30,635 bases of DNA. Origin: CAZOHG01 sp964579725. Lineage in GTDB: Bacteria; Zhuqueibacterota; JdFR-76; BMS3Abin05. The position numbers and the translations under genes are program-made. The stretch covers positions 1 to 30,635 of the forward strand of contig CAZOHG010000043.1 of NCBI GenBank assembly GCA_964579725.1. Reading direction: 5' to 3'. Of the stretch, positions 9,468-16,841 are shown piece by piece. The notes beneath the pieces were generated by a model, which was not told the DNA's origin, did no database searches, and saw only the letters and a program-made list of their open reading frames with translations. The first letter of the stretch is position 1; every line of letters begins with the position of its first letter.

Positions 9468-9567
9468 TTTTAGCCCCAACGGGGCGGAATCATTTAGCCC
9501 AGGGCACCGCCCCGGGAAAAGTTCAGGCAACCCGAAAAATTCTTTTAGCCCTGAAGGGGCGAAATAC
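9468..9567. repeat. Cluster of three short palindromic repeat units
   Basis: Three related units, each opening with TTTAGCCC and closing with a purine-rich GGAAA/CGAAAT tail. Unit 1 contains GCCCC-AAC-GGGGC (about 9473-9485), unit 2 contains CCCAGGGC-ACC-GCCCCGGG (about 9498-9516) and unit 3 contains GCCCT-GA-AGGGGC (about 9548-9560). They sit in the 454-base gap between sppA and the patatin gene, which otherwise holds only the terminator and an AT-rich leader. The pattern resembles dispersed palindromes I recall from intergenic regions of FCB-group genomes; this could not be checked here. Confidence 0.6.
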
Positions 9568-9694
9568 AATTGTGGGAAAATTTCCCCGAATCAAAAAAAA
9601 TCAGTCCCATTTAGGAAACACCCGGCCCGCCGCAGGCGTACAAAATCCGAAACGGACAATGAAACACCGAAAAATCCGATTGAGAGGAATTGTC

Positions 9695-10600
9695 ATGCTA
9701 AAATCGCTTGTTAAACGACTCCCTGTTGTCATTTGTCTTGGTCTTCTTTTGGGAACGGTTCCCCAAACCCGGGCGGCCTTGCCGGCCCCAAAATCCCCGC
9801 CCTACCGGCTGGCACTGGTTTTGGGGGGCGGCGCAGCGCTGGGCTACGCGCACCTGGGCGTGCTGAAAGTGTTGGAAGAAAACGGCATTCGACCCGATCT
9901 CATTGTGGGGACCTCCATGGGGGCAATTGTGGGCGGGTTGTACGCCGGCGGAAATTCCCCGGAAAAAATCATCTCCGAAGCCAAACATCTGAGCATCTTC
10001 AAACTGCTGCATTTTAAACTCATGGGACTCGGTTTTTTCGACTGGACGAAAACGGAAGCCTACCTGCGTAGCGATCTGGATCACAAAACATTTGCCGACT
10101 TGCAAATTCCCTTTGCGGCAATCGCCACCGATTTGGTCACGGGTGAGGAGGTGGTTTTGGATTCGGGGGACGTAGTGAAGGCGGTGCTGGCCAGTGCTTC
10201 TGTACCCGGCATTTACACGCCGGTTAAAATCGGAAACCATCTTCTTGTGGACGGCGGGCTGGTGGAGGATTTGCCCGTGCGCGCGGCGAAGCGATTGGGC
10301 GCCCTCCATGTCATCGCCGTGGACGTACACCACCCTTTGATCAAAGAATCCATTCGCACGCCCTTTGACGCGATTCGCCAGGCGCTGTACATTCTGCACC
10401 AGAACCACGCCGAAAATGCAAAAAAACTGGCCGATGTGGTCATTCGGCCGGACCTTCGAAAATTGAGCTACACAAAATTCGGGGCGGTACAAGAGGGCGT
10501 GGAAGTGGGAGCCGCCGCCGCTCGAGAACAGTTGCCCGAAATCAAAGCCCTGCTGTTGGAAGTTCACCGAAGTGCCCCCGTTCATCACGAAAGGAATTAA
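9695..10600 (+). CDS. Patatin-like phospholipase, exported
   Basis: Predicted lipid acyl hydrolase of 301 residues with a Ser-Asp dyad. The ATG at 9695 is preferred over longer frames because GAGAGG lies 7 bases upstream and a signal peptide starts there (hydrophobic residues 9-25, ending TRAA). The patatin hallmarks are in order: oxyanion loop GGGAALG (44-50), nucleophile elbow GTSMG with Ser74, and DGG with Asp186. Bacterial relatives (RssA/YlbK group) act on phospholipids or fatty esters. Only 3 bases separate it from the SDR gene downstream, so the two are probably one operon with linked lipid chemistry. Confidence 0.9.
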   Translation: MLKSLVKRLPVVICLGLLLGTVPQTRAALPAPKSPPYRLALVLGGGAALGYAHLGVLKVLEENGIRPDLIVGTSMGAIVGGLYAGGNSPEKIISEAKHLSIFKLLHFKLMGLGFFDWTKTEAYLRSDLDHKTFADLQIPFAAIATDLVTGEEVVLDSGDVVKAVLASASVPGIYTPVKIGNHLLVDGGLVEDLPVRAAKRLGALHVIAVDVHHPLIKESIRTPFDAIRQALYILHQNHAENAKKLADVVIRPDLRKLSYTKFGAVQEGVEVGAAAAREQLPEIKALLLEVHRSAPVHHERN

Positions 10601-10603
10601 ACC

Positions 10604-11434
10604 ATGCCGGATTTTAACACGAAGAAAAATGTGCTGATTACCGGTGCCTCCAGCGGAATCGGGTTGGAATTGGCCAAGTTATTTGCCCAAAATGGCTTTC
10701 GCCCGATTCTGGTGGCCCGGCGTCGGCAGAAATTGACGCAATTGGCGCAGGAAATTGAATCGAATTTTCACCAACAGGCCGTTGTTTTGACCAGGGATTT
10801 ATCCCGGCCAAAGGCACCGCGGGAAATTTTCGAAGCGTTGCAAATGCAAAATCTCCCCGTGGATATTTTGGTAAACAATGCCGGTTTTGGAGCCCTTGGA
10901 CAGTTTGTGTCAGCGGACACGGACAAAATCGAGCGCATGATTCAGGTTAATGTGACGGCTCTGACAATTTTGACGCGCCTTTTTTTGCCGGGCATGTTAA
11001 AGCGTGGTTACGGGAAAATTCTTAACGTTGCGTCCACAGCAGCTTTTCAACCTGGTCCCGAAATGGCCGTGTATTATGCCACAAAAGCCTTTGTCCTGAA
11101 CTTTTCCGAAGCGATTTCCTACGAATTGAAAAATACCCCTGTAACGGTGACAGCGCTTTGCCCGGGACCCACGCGTTCGGAATTTCAAAGCGTGGCCGAC
11201 ATGGGGGAGGCATTGGTGGGACGGATCGGCCTGATGTCCGCTGAGAAGGTGGCTCGCATTGGGTACCGCGCGTTGTTTCGGGGGAAACATGTGGTCATTC
11301 CCGGTTTACTCAACCGCAGCGGAGCCTGGCTCTCAAGACATGCGCCCCGGCGGTGGGTTATGGTTTTCATTCAACGCTTGCAAGAAAATCGAAATCCGAA
11401 TGATTCAGACCCCCCGACACTGCAAGTGGAATGA
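10604..11434 (+). CDS. Short-chain dehydrogenase/reductase (SDR), DltE/YqjQ-like
   Basis: Cytoplasmic NAD(P)-dependent oxidoreductase of 276 residues. The start has AAAGGAA upstream and lies 4 bases after the patatin stop. The Rossmann motif GASSGIG is at 14-20, the basic residues ARRRQK after the second strand suggest NADPH, NNAG is at 91-94, and the catalytic Ser144, Tyr157 and Lys161 (YYATK) are all present. The C-terminal part (ALCPGPTRSEF, then a hydrophobic tail) matches classical SDRs that reduce acyl or keto groups. The substrate is unknown; linkage with a phospholipase suggests lipid metabolism. Confidence 0.9.
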   Translation: MPDFNTKKNVLITGASSGIGLELAKLFAQNGFRPILVARRRQKLTQLAQEIESNFHQQAVVLTRDLSRPKAPREIFEALQMQNLPVDILVNNAGFGALGQFVSADTDKIERMIQVNVTALTILTRLFLPGMLKRGYGKILNVASTAAFQPGPEMAVYYATKAFVLNFSEAISYELKNTPVTVTALCPGPTRSEFQSVADMGEALVGRIGLMSAEKVARIGYRALFRGKHVVIPGLLNRSGAWLSRHAPRRWVMVFIQRLQENRNPNDSDPPTLQVE

Positions 11435-11497
11435 CCCCGAGAACTGTCTCCTTTTGAACTTTTTCCGATGAAGTAAGATAGCGCCATTTTTTTTGCT

Positions 11498-11526
11498 TTG
11501 ATTTTTAGCCAATCCATGCCTATATT
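11498..11526 (+). promoter_or_regulatory. Candidate sigma-70-type promoter of the response regulator gene
   Basis: TTGATT (11498-11503), a 17-base spacer and TATATT (11521-11526) lie about 90 bases before the regulator start. Confidence 0.5.
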
Positions 11527-11614
11527 TAGTTCGAAAAAGAAAAGGTTCAGGTGAGATTTTGGAAAATGTTTTTCGCCCCTAAAAGACAGTGGTCAAAAAA
11601 GTCCCAAGGTTTCC

Positions 11615-12985
11615 ATGCGCATTTTACTGGTTGAAGATGAAAAACTGAAGCGCATTTCGTTGACGGATGCACTTGAAAGGAAAAAGTTCAGCGTTGTCCC
11701 GTGCGAAAATCCCCTTGAAGCGCTTGCCATACTCGAGGAAGACAACGCCGTTGATGTGATCGTCACAGACCTGAAAATGCCCAAAATGAATGGCATTGAT
11801 TTTATTAAAAAGGTACGCCATTTTGACAAAGATGTACCGATTATTGTGGTGACCGCCTACGCCACGGTGGAAACGGCCGTGGATGCCATGAAATTGGGGG
11901 CTTACGATTACATCACCAAGCCTTTCACGACGGAAGAGCTTATTCTTGTTCTGGACCGCCTGCGGGATTACCAGGAAATTGTCAAAGAAAACATTTATTT
12001 ACGTTCAAAAGTCCGAAAACAGTACAGGTTCGAAAATATTATTGGGCGTTCCAAGTCCATGCAAGAGGTGTACCGGATTATTCAAACGGTAGCCGATTCG
12101 GATGCAACCGTTCTTATTCAGGGTGAAAGCGGTACGGGGAAGGAACTCATTGCCAACGCCATCCATTTTAATAGCCACCGCAGTCACAAGCCCCTGATTT
12201 GCGTAAGCTGTGCGGCCCTTACAGAAAGCCTTTTTGAAAGCGAAATGTTCGGGCACGAAAAGGGGGCTTTTACAGGGGCTGTTCGAGAGAAGAAAGGCCG
12301 ATTTGAGTTGGCCGACGGGGGGACGATTTTTTTAGACGATGTGGATGACATTCCTCTGGCATCGCAAGTGAAATTGCTGCGAGTGCTTCAAGAAAAAACA
12401 TTTGAACGCGTTGGTGGCATGAAAAGTATTTCGGTCGATGTGCGCGTCGTGGCCGCCACAAAAGTGAACCTTCTCGAAAAGGTCAGCAAAAATGAGTTTC
12501 GCGAAGATTTGTACTACCGTCTGAACGTGGTACCGATTCAGTTACCTCCGCTTCGAGAAAGAAAGGAAGACATTCCCCTTTTGGTGGAACATTTCATCCG
12601 AAAATACCAGAAAACCTCCCGCGTGACGAAATTTTCCAACGAAGCCATGAAAGCCCTGTTGGCTTACGATTGGCCGGGGAACGTGCGGGAGTTGGAAAAT
12701 ATTGTGGAGCGTGTGTGTACGCTGACCGCTCGCGAAATGGTAGAAGTGGACGACTTGCCGGATTTTCTGCTAACGCCCTCGCCAGGGGGAATTCCAGTGG
12801 GAGAATGGCGGGGCGACCGCTCTCGGTTGGATTTTGCAAAACTGGTCCAATCTTACGAAAAAGAACTGCTGTTGTGGGCATTGAAGAAGGCCGGAGGCAA
12901 TCGAAGTAAGGCTTCCAAGATATTGCAGTTAAAACGGACAACACTCCAGGACAAATTGAAAAAATACGGGCTCCAGAATGAATGA
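11615..12985 (+). CDS. Sigma-54-dependent response regulator, NtrC family
   Basis: Transcription activator of 456 residues that works with sigma-54 RNA polymerase. Residues 1-115 are a receiver domain with acidic pocket Glu7/Asp8/Glu9, phospho-acceptor Asp52 in DLKMPKMNG, Thr80 and Lys102. Residues about 140-370 are the AAA+ domain with Walker A GESGTGKE (170-177) and the sigma-54-contacting loop GAFTGA (217-222). The last 45 residues are a Fis-type helix-turn-helix (NRSKASKILQLKRTTLQDKLKKYG). The ribosome site is weak (AAGG). No kinase is adjacent; the sensor kinase at 18913 is the nearest candidate partner. Its 3' end overlaps the MobA-like gene by 8 bases. A near-consensus sigma-54 promoter at 20262-20278 is an obvious candidate target. 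Confidence 0.93.
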   Translation: MRILLVEDEKLKRISLTDALERKKFSVVPCENPLEALAILEEDNAVDVIVTDLKMPKMNGIDFIKKVRHFDKDVPIIVVTAYATVETAVDAMKLGAYDYITKPFTTEELILVLDRLRDYQEIVKENIYLRSKVRKQYRFENIIGRSKSMQEVYRIIQTVADSDATVLIQGESGTGKELIANAIHFNSHRSHKPLICVSCAALTESLFESEMFGHEKGAFTGAVREKKGRFELADGGTIFLDDVDDIPLASQVKLLRVLQEKTFERVGGMKSISVDVRVVAATKVNLLEKVSKNEFREDLYYRLNVVPIQLPPLRERKEDIPLLVEHFIRKYQKTSRVTKFSNEAMKALLAYDWPGNVRELENIVERVCTLTAREMVEVDDLPDFLLTPSPGGIPVGEWRGDRSRLDFAKLVQSYEKELLLWALKKAGGNRSKASKILQLKRTTLQDKLKKYGLQNE

Positions 12986-13565
12986 TTGCGCGGCTATTGT
13001 TTTGGCGGGTGGCAACAGTTCCCGGATGGGGCGTCCAAAGGCGCTGCTTCAGCTCGGCGGCGTGTCTCTCATCGAAAGAATTGTCCTGCAATTACGCCCG
13101 ATGACGGACGAGATTCGCATTATTACAAATGAACCCGATTTGTACTCTTTTTTAAATTTGCCGTTGCACACCGATTTTATTCCGGGGGCGGGGCCATTGG
13201 CCGGCATTTTTACCGGTCTGGCGATTACTCAAACGGAGCCTGTTTTGGTCACGGCGTGTGATACGCCTTTTGTAACCACACGCTATTTTTCATTTTTGCT
13301 GAATCGCTGGTCGGACGAATATGACTGCCTCATCCCAAAAATTGGCGGATATTACGAACCTCTCGAGGGAATCTATTCTCACCGAACGATGCCCGTAATC
13401 GAAAAATTGCTCAAAGAAGGGACACGAAGGGTGGAAACCCTTTTTAAACGTGTGCGCACCAGGACTCTGGGAAATAGAGAGTTGCGCCCATTCGACGATT
13501 TAAAGAAACTATTTTGGAACATTAATGACCCCGGCGCTTACGAGGAAGCGCTTCGGCACATGTGA
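12978..13565 (+). CDS. mobA: Molybdenum cofactor guanylyltransferase (MobA-like)
   Basis: Cytoplasmic nucleotidyltransferase of 195 residues that would attach GMP to molybdopterin, giving the bis-MGD cofactor used by NapA-type enzymes. The N-terminal nucleotide loop LAGGNSSRMGRPKALL (9-24) is typical of MobA. PGAGPLAGIFTGL and the metal-binding Asp in ACDTPF follow in the expected order. Length matches the family. The start overlaps the regulator stop by 8 bases, so they are translationally linked. The window also holds a MoeA-like protein, a Moco riboswitch candidate and NapA, which supports the assignment. The related MocA group (cytosine form) is a less likely alternative. Confidence 0.85.
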   Translation: MNDCAAIVLAGGNSSRMGRPKALLQLGGVSLIERIVLQLRPMTDEIRIITNEPDLYSFLNLPLHTDFIPGAGPLAGIFTGLAITQTEPVLVTACDTPFVTTRYFSFLLNRWSDEYDCLIPKIGGYYEPLEGIYSHRTMPVIEKLLKEGTRRVETLFKRVRTRTLGNRELRPFDDLKKLFWNINDPGAYEEALRHM

Positions 13566-13597
13566 CGAATGTCCGTCACTCTGCCGAAATATCGTCA
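13563..13597. promoter_or_regulatory. Tandem operator candidate, TGACG-N6-CGTCA
   Basis: A perfect inverted repeat TGACG-N6-CGTCA (13563-13578; arms extend to six pairs with G13562 and C13579) overlaps the mobA stop codon. It is followed 19 bases on by TGCCG-N6-CGTCA (13582-13597), with one mismatch. The same perfect palindrome occurs at 20140-20155 before the nap operon. The regulator is unknown: the 5-6-5 geometry suits CRP/FNR-family proteins, and paired sites two helical turns apart also suit NtrC-type activators. Confidence 0.5.
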
Positions 13598-13634
13598 TTT
13601 TTGTCCGCCAATTGTGCGGTTCTCTTAAAAATAT

Positions 13635-13663
13635 TTGCACAGAATCTCTAAAATAAATAGGAT
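13635..13663 (+). promoter_or_regulatory. Candidate promoter for the riboswitch leader
   Basis: TTGCAC (13635-13640), a 17-base spacer and TAGGAT (13658-13663). Transcription would start near 13670, about 80 bases before the riboswitch. The tandem TGACG sites end 37 bases before the -35 box. Confidence 0.35.
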
Positions 13664-13748
13664 ATTAGCCATTTTTTCTCTATAAAAATTGGGGAGATTC
13701 GCTTCGGCATGACTTTTGTTTAATTGAAAAAAGATGGGTCGTTTCATG

Positions 13749-13846
13749 ATCTCCGAGTTCTTGAACCTAAAGCACGGACGCCACGGTTCTTGAGCCGATA
13801 GGGTACGGTCGGAAACAGCCGTGCCTCCCGCGTTTGGAAAGGAGAT
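13749..13846 (+). ncRNA. Molybdenum cofactor (Moco) riboswitch candidate
   Basis: The conserved 3' core GCCTCCCG followed by TGGAAAGG (13823-13842) matches the end of the E. coli moaA leader as I remember it. P1 forms between ATCTCC (13749-13754) and GGAGAT (13841-13846). An inner helix pairs GCACGG (13772-13777) with CCGTGC (13819-13824). A hairpin CCGAT/GTCGG (about 13795-13812) and a CTTG-capped hairpin lie inside. A strong terminator begins 16 bases after P1. The gene just upstream is mobA and the operon downstream includes a molybdopterin-type protein, which fits the ligand. Bases CCTCCC (13824-13829) can instead pair with GGGAGG (13853-13858), a possible switching helix. The family binds Moco or, in some variants, the tungsten form. 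Confidence 0.8.
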
Positions 13847-13861
13847 GAAGTAGGGAGGAGT

Positions 13862-13897
13862 AGCCCCAATTTCCAGGCGCGAAATTGGGGCTTTTTT
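13862..13897 (+). terminator. Intrinsic terminator, expression platform of the riboswitch
   Basis: AGCCCCAATTTC (13862-13873) and GAAATTGGGGCT (13881-13892) form a perfect 12-bp stem with a 7-base loop, followed by a T run. It lies directly behind the aptamer and about 270 bases before the first gene, so it can stop transcription into the operon when the cofactor is plentiful. Confidence 0.92.
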
Positions 13898-13910
13898 GTA
13901 GGGCATTCTT

Positions 13911-13927
13911 TTGGAAGGCGTTGTGCT
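13911..13927 (+). promoter_or_regulatory. Weak sigma-54 promoter candidate behind the riboswitch terminator
   Basis: TTGGAAGG-N4-GTGCT keeps the GG (13913-13914) and GC (13925-13926) with the required 10-base spacing, but the rest matches only partly. If real it would let the operon bypass the riboswitch terminator. The stretch from here to 14169 shows no gene. Confidence 0.2.
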
Positions 13928-14169
13928 TGGTTTTTAAATGAACGTTGATTTGACTTAAAATCGAGCTGTGCCTCTGAATAAAAATAGGAATAAGGTCTTT
14001 TTTCTGATTAGTCCGAAATTCTGTTCAAACCCTGCATCCTGCACAGAACATTTGAATGGCAGTCCACCCAATTGCTGGTGGGCAGGATGACGTTCAAAAT
14101 TTACGACTCTAATTTTTGCGGCGCTTGAAAACACACCGAAATCGGGGGCACTTTCCGACGGGAGGAAGG

Positions 14170-14805
14170 ATGAGGAAGAAAGAGTTCTTTGTTTCGCTTC
14201 AGGAAATGATTTTAATCGCTTTGCTCGGAGCGCTGTGGGCAGCTACCGAAATGCATGTGGGAGTGTTGCTTCATTTAATTAAACTCCCTTTTGCGGGAAT
14301 TTTGCTCACATTTTTCGGTATCTTAATTTTGTTAGTGGAACGAACATTTGTACCCCACCGCGGTACCGCCATTTTGACAGGGCTGATTGCGTCCCTGTCC
14401 ACTTTTCTTTTTTTGGGTGCGCTGGTTATTTACCCGATTATCGGAATGGTCATGGAATCGGTTTGTGTGGAAATCGGCTTGGCCCTGCCCTTTTCGGACC
14501 GAACCGATTTCCAAATTGCCGGCGTTTTCGGCATGTTGTGGAGTTTTTTTCACCCCTTTATCGTGCAGGGCATTATCGCAGGGCTCGGCCTTTTTAAAAT
14601 CTATTCCATTGTTGTGGAAAAAGGTGCCAGACTTTTTCATCTGGCGCCGCAGCAAGTGGTCCTTATTTTGGTTCTCCTCTTGAGTGTTTTTGTCGTTGCC
14701 GGTCTGTTGGCCGGAGTGGTTGGATGGAATCTTTCCAATCGCCTGCGCCAGATGGTTTCGTACGCCTGGATTGGCGAGAAGTCCCTGAACAAGAGAACGG
14801 TGTAG
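14170..14805 (+). CDS. ECF-type S-component-like integral membrane protein
   Basis: Membrane protein of 211 residues with about five to six hydrophobic segments (about 10-30, 35-55, 65-90, 110-135, 160-185). The ATG at 14170 has GGAGGAAGG just before it; an upstream TTG start would add a charged 18-residue leader with no ribosome site. The opening (ILIALLGALWAATEM...LLHLIKLPFAGILLTF) resembles substrate-binding S components of energy-coupling-factor vitamin/metal transporters. No EcfA ATPase or EcfT partner lies in the window. As first gene behind the Moco riboswitch, it may take up molybdate, tungstate or a pterin-related compound; this is inference from context only. Confidence 0.6.
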   Translation: MRKKEFFVSLQEMILIALLGALWAATEMHVGVLLHLIKLPFAGILLTFFGILILLVERTFVPHRGTAILTGLIASLSTFLFLGALVIYPIIGMVMESVCVEIGLALPFSDRTDFQIAGVFGMLWSFFHPFIVQGIIAGLGLFKIYSIVVEKGARLFHLAPQQVVLILVLLLSVFVVAGLLAGVVGWNLSNRLRQMVSYAWIGEKSLNKRTV

Positions 14806-14887
14806 GGGATGCAAGACCGCCCGGTTTGTTTTTAGTGGCAGACAATTCCACTCAGGTGTCCCCATCTCGAACCGAAAACGGAAGGAA

Positions 14888-15964
14888 ATGAAAATGCCTT
14901 CTTTCATGCCTCGAAAAATCGGGGAAAAGACCCTCAGTTTGGCCTTTTTACTTCTATTGGGTGCACAAGGGCTTCGGGCCGGGGACTTTTCTTTTGTGGT
15001 TCGCGGAGAAGTCCAAAGGCCGGGTGTCTGGCAGCTTTCGGAGTTGAAGAAGTTTCCTGTTATTCCCGTGCGATTGCGCGAATTTTCACCTGAAGGAAAA
15101 TACCGAGGGCTGTGCGCATATCGGGTGGTTCCATTTGCATTGCTGCTTGAGCGCGTGGGCATTGAAAAATCACCTCAAAACGCTTTTCGGCACAAAATCG
15201 ACATGGCCATTTTCCTTGCCAACCGTTCCGGCCAAAAATTGGTGCTCTCCTGGGGTGAAATTTTCTACCAAAGCAATCCAACCCATTATCTTCTGGCCAT
15301 TGCGAAAAAAGTGATTAAACCGACCGCGCATCCCGCCGTAGCGCCCGGGAGCTGCACGACGTGCCATACGAGAAAAAGGGTGTACCGGGGCCGTCTGCTT
15401 CCTCGGGTCCTGCCGGATGCGCTTACGGGGGTTAAATTTTTGGTGGTACGAAGCGGGCAAATAGTGGGCGAATTGCGGAATCTTGCATCCGTAGAAATCC
15501 GAAGTGTCCGTCGAAAAATACCGGCCACAACAACGCGAAATCACGTTTTTTCGCCGGAAGTACTGGTTGTGTCCCCCGAGAAAACCGAAAAATTGGCTGA
15601 AATTTTAGAAACCGGAAATATTAAAATCACAACATTTCGATTGCCTGAAATTGGCAGCGGCTGTGGTTACCACGGCACCTTCACCTTTCAGGGTTACCCG
15701 GTGAAGGCTCTTTTTGCTCGGGAACTTTCGAATCCCGATTTTTGGGGACTGTTTGTGTCGGCTCCGGACGGGTACCGAACATTTGTCAGCCGAAACGAAA
15801 TGGTGGGCGCTTTGGGTAAACCGGCCATTTTAGCCTTTTTAAAAGACGGACATCCGCTTGAATCTCCGGAAGGAAAATTCATGCTGGTTTTACCCAATGA
15901 TTTGTTTTTCGACCGCTGGATCCGCGCTGTGAATCGAATCGAAATTTTGGTTTATTCTCGCTAA
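14888..15964 (+). CDS. Exported double molybdopterin-oxidoreductase-like protein with one haem c motif
   Basis: 358 residues, starting at ATG 14888 or, with better spacing to GGAAGGA, at ATG 14894. A signal peptide ends near LRAGDF. Two copies of a small sulfite-oxidase-like (Oxidored_molyb type) fold are visible: residues about 34-205 (FVVRGEVQRPGVWQLSEL, FSPEGKYRGL, VPFALLLERVGI) and about 225-355 (GTFTFQGYPVKALFARE, LVLPNDLFFDRWIRAVNRIEI). Neither shows an obvious Mo-ligating cysteine, so cofactor binding is uncertain. Between the main body and end of the first copy lies CTTCH (156-160), a single c-type haem motif, which is unusual for this fold. It ends by overlapping the next gene by one base. 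Likely periplasmic redox or binding protein. Confidence 0.6.
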   Translation: MKMPSFMPRKIGEKTLSLAFLLLLGAQGLRAGDFSFVVRGEVQRPGVWQLSELKKFPVIPVRLREFSPEGKYRGLCAYRVVPFALLLERVGIEKSPQNAFRHKIDMAIFLANRSGQKLVLSWGEIFYQSNPTHYLLAIAKKVIKPTAHPAVAPGSCTTCHTRKRVYRGRLLPRVLPDALTGVKFLVVRSGQIVGELRNLASVEIRSVRRKIPATTTRNHVFSPEVLVVSPEKTEKLAEILETGNIKITTFRLPEIGSGCGYHGTFTFQGYPVKALFARELSNPDFWGLFVSAPDGYRTFVSRNEMVGALGKPAILAFLKDGHPLESPEGKFMLVLPNDLFFDRWIRAVNRIEILVYSR

Positions 15965-16476
15965 TGCGCATTTTAATCACAGGTGGTCGACACGTCGGCA
16001 AAAGCACCCTTGTCCGACGCCTATTTGAAAATTTAGCGATTCAGCCTGTGGGCCTGAAAACCTTTCCTTTTACTCAAAATGAACGAACGGTGGGTTATTT
16101 TCTCCAAAATTTGCAAACCGGTGAAAAGCGTGTGTTTGCCCATGTCAATTTTAAGGGCGATATTCGTTTTGGCAATTTCGGCGTCAGGAGCGAGGTGTTT
16201 GAAGAATTCGGGGTGGCGGCGCTAAACGAACTTCTTGTGCCGGGCGGGTGGATTCTCGTGGACGAAATCGGCCTCATGGAAATGCATTGTACGGAATTTA
16301 TTCGGGCGGCTCTCAAGGTGTGGGCCTCGCCGCGAAACCAGCTCTGGGTTGTCCAAAAGCGAAGTCCGATTTTGCATTTGTTGGCTGCTTCCGACGTGTC
16401 CTTTGTTCGGTTTACCGTAACGCTGCAAAATCGATCGGAGTTGATGGAGGAACTCACATCATTCATATACGGTTAA
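15964..16476 (+). CDS. THEP1-like nucleoside-triphosphatase (NTPase_1 family)
   Basis: Small cytoplasmic P-loop protein of 170 residues. Its ATG shares one base with the stop of the preceding gene (TAATG), so translation is coupled. Walker A is GGRHVGKST (7-15), and Walker B is ILVDEIGLME (about 97-106), where the DEIG-ME pattern is typical of THEP1/NTPase_1 proteins, which hydrolyse NTPs and whose role is poorly known. Placement as third gene of the Moco-riboswitch operon, next to a transporter-like gene, suggests a role in handling the cofactor or its nucleotide form; MobB-like work is a possible alternative. Family assignment is fairly sure, role unknown. Confidence 0.75.
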   Translation: MRILITGGRHVGKSTLVRRLFENLAIQPVGLKTFPFTQNERTVGYFLQNLQTGEKRVFAHVNFKGDIRFGNFGVRSEVFEEFGVAALNELLVPGGWILVDEIGLMEMHCTEFIRAALKVWASPRNQLWVVQKRSPILHLLAASDVSFVRFTVTLQNRSELMEELTSFIYG

Positions 16477-16841
16477 AATTGAAAAATAAAAACGCGGTGT
16501 GCAACAAAAAAACCGACAGAGGAAGTGGCGAAGTAAAAGAACGGCCGCAAAAAAATCTTGCTAATTTGAAAAAAACGCCGTATATTGCAAACGATTTTAT
16601 GGATACCTCAAGGATTTTTCCTCTTTGTGTCCGAAGGCAGAAGGGGTTTTTTAATGCCGTAGCGAGAATTCGGATTTTTCGGAACACCTCAATATATCCG
16701 GTTGAATTGTGTGAATCGTGCAAACGGACACGTTTCATTTCAAACAAATATGACCGAAAAGACGGCGCTTTCACCACAAAGAATAAAGCGTTACTGTGCT
16801 GTTTTACATAATTCGAATGGCGTAACAAGGAGGTTGTAACC
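16477..16841 (+). other. Intergenic region without recognised gene
   Basis: 365 bases of AT-rich sequence after the riboswitch operon. Open frames crossing it are unsupported extensions of neighbouring frames. It holds the promoter candidate at 16558-16586 and ends in a strong AAGGAGGT ribosome site (16827-16834). No intrinsic terminator for the preceding operon was found. Confidence 0.5.
16558..16586 (+). promoter_or_regulatory. Candidate sigma-70-type promoter
   Basis: TTGCTA (16558-16563), a 17-base spacer and TATATT (16581-16586), upstream of the coiled-coil protein and HD-GYP genes. Confidence 0.45.

Noticed and set aside
9698..10588. Long minus-strand open frame of 296 codons
   Set aside because: Lies wholly opposite the patatin-like gene with its intact motifs; it has low-complexity, His/Gln/Phe-rich composition typical of antisense frames and no ribosome site.
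13625..13906. Minus-strand 93-codon frame over the leader region
   Set aside because: Covers the riboswitch and terminator; its sequence is explained by RNA structure on the plus strand.
14332..15162. Minus-strand open frame of 276 codons spanning two genes
   Set aside because: Opposes the ECF-S-like and molybdopterin-like genes and their gap, no plausible fold or start signal.
16248..16811. Plus-strand 187-codon frame running beyond the NTPase gene
   Set aside because: Out of frame with the P-loop protein in its first half and AT-rich junk afterwards; no ribosome site.
16822..16840. GTAACAAGGAGGT resembling the 3' end of 16S rRNA
   Set aside because: Only a short match centred on the Shine-Dalgarno; no other rRNA sequence nearby. 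It is the ribosome site of the gene at 16842.
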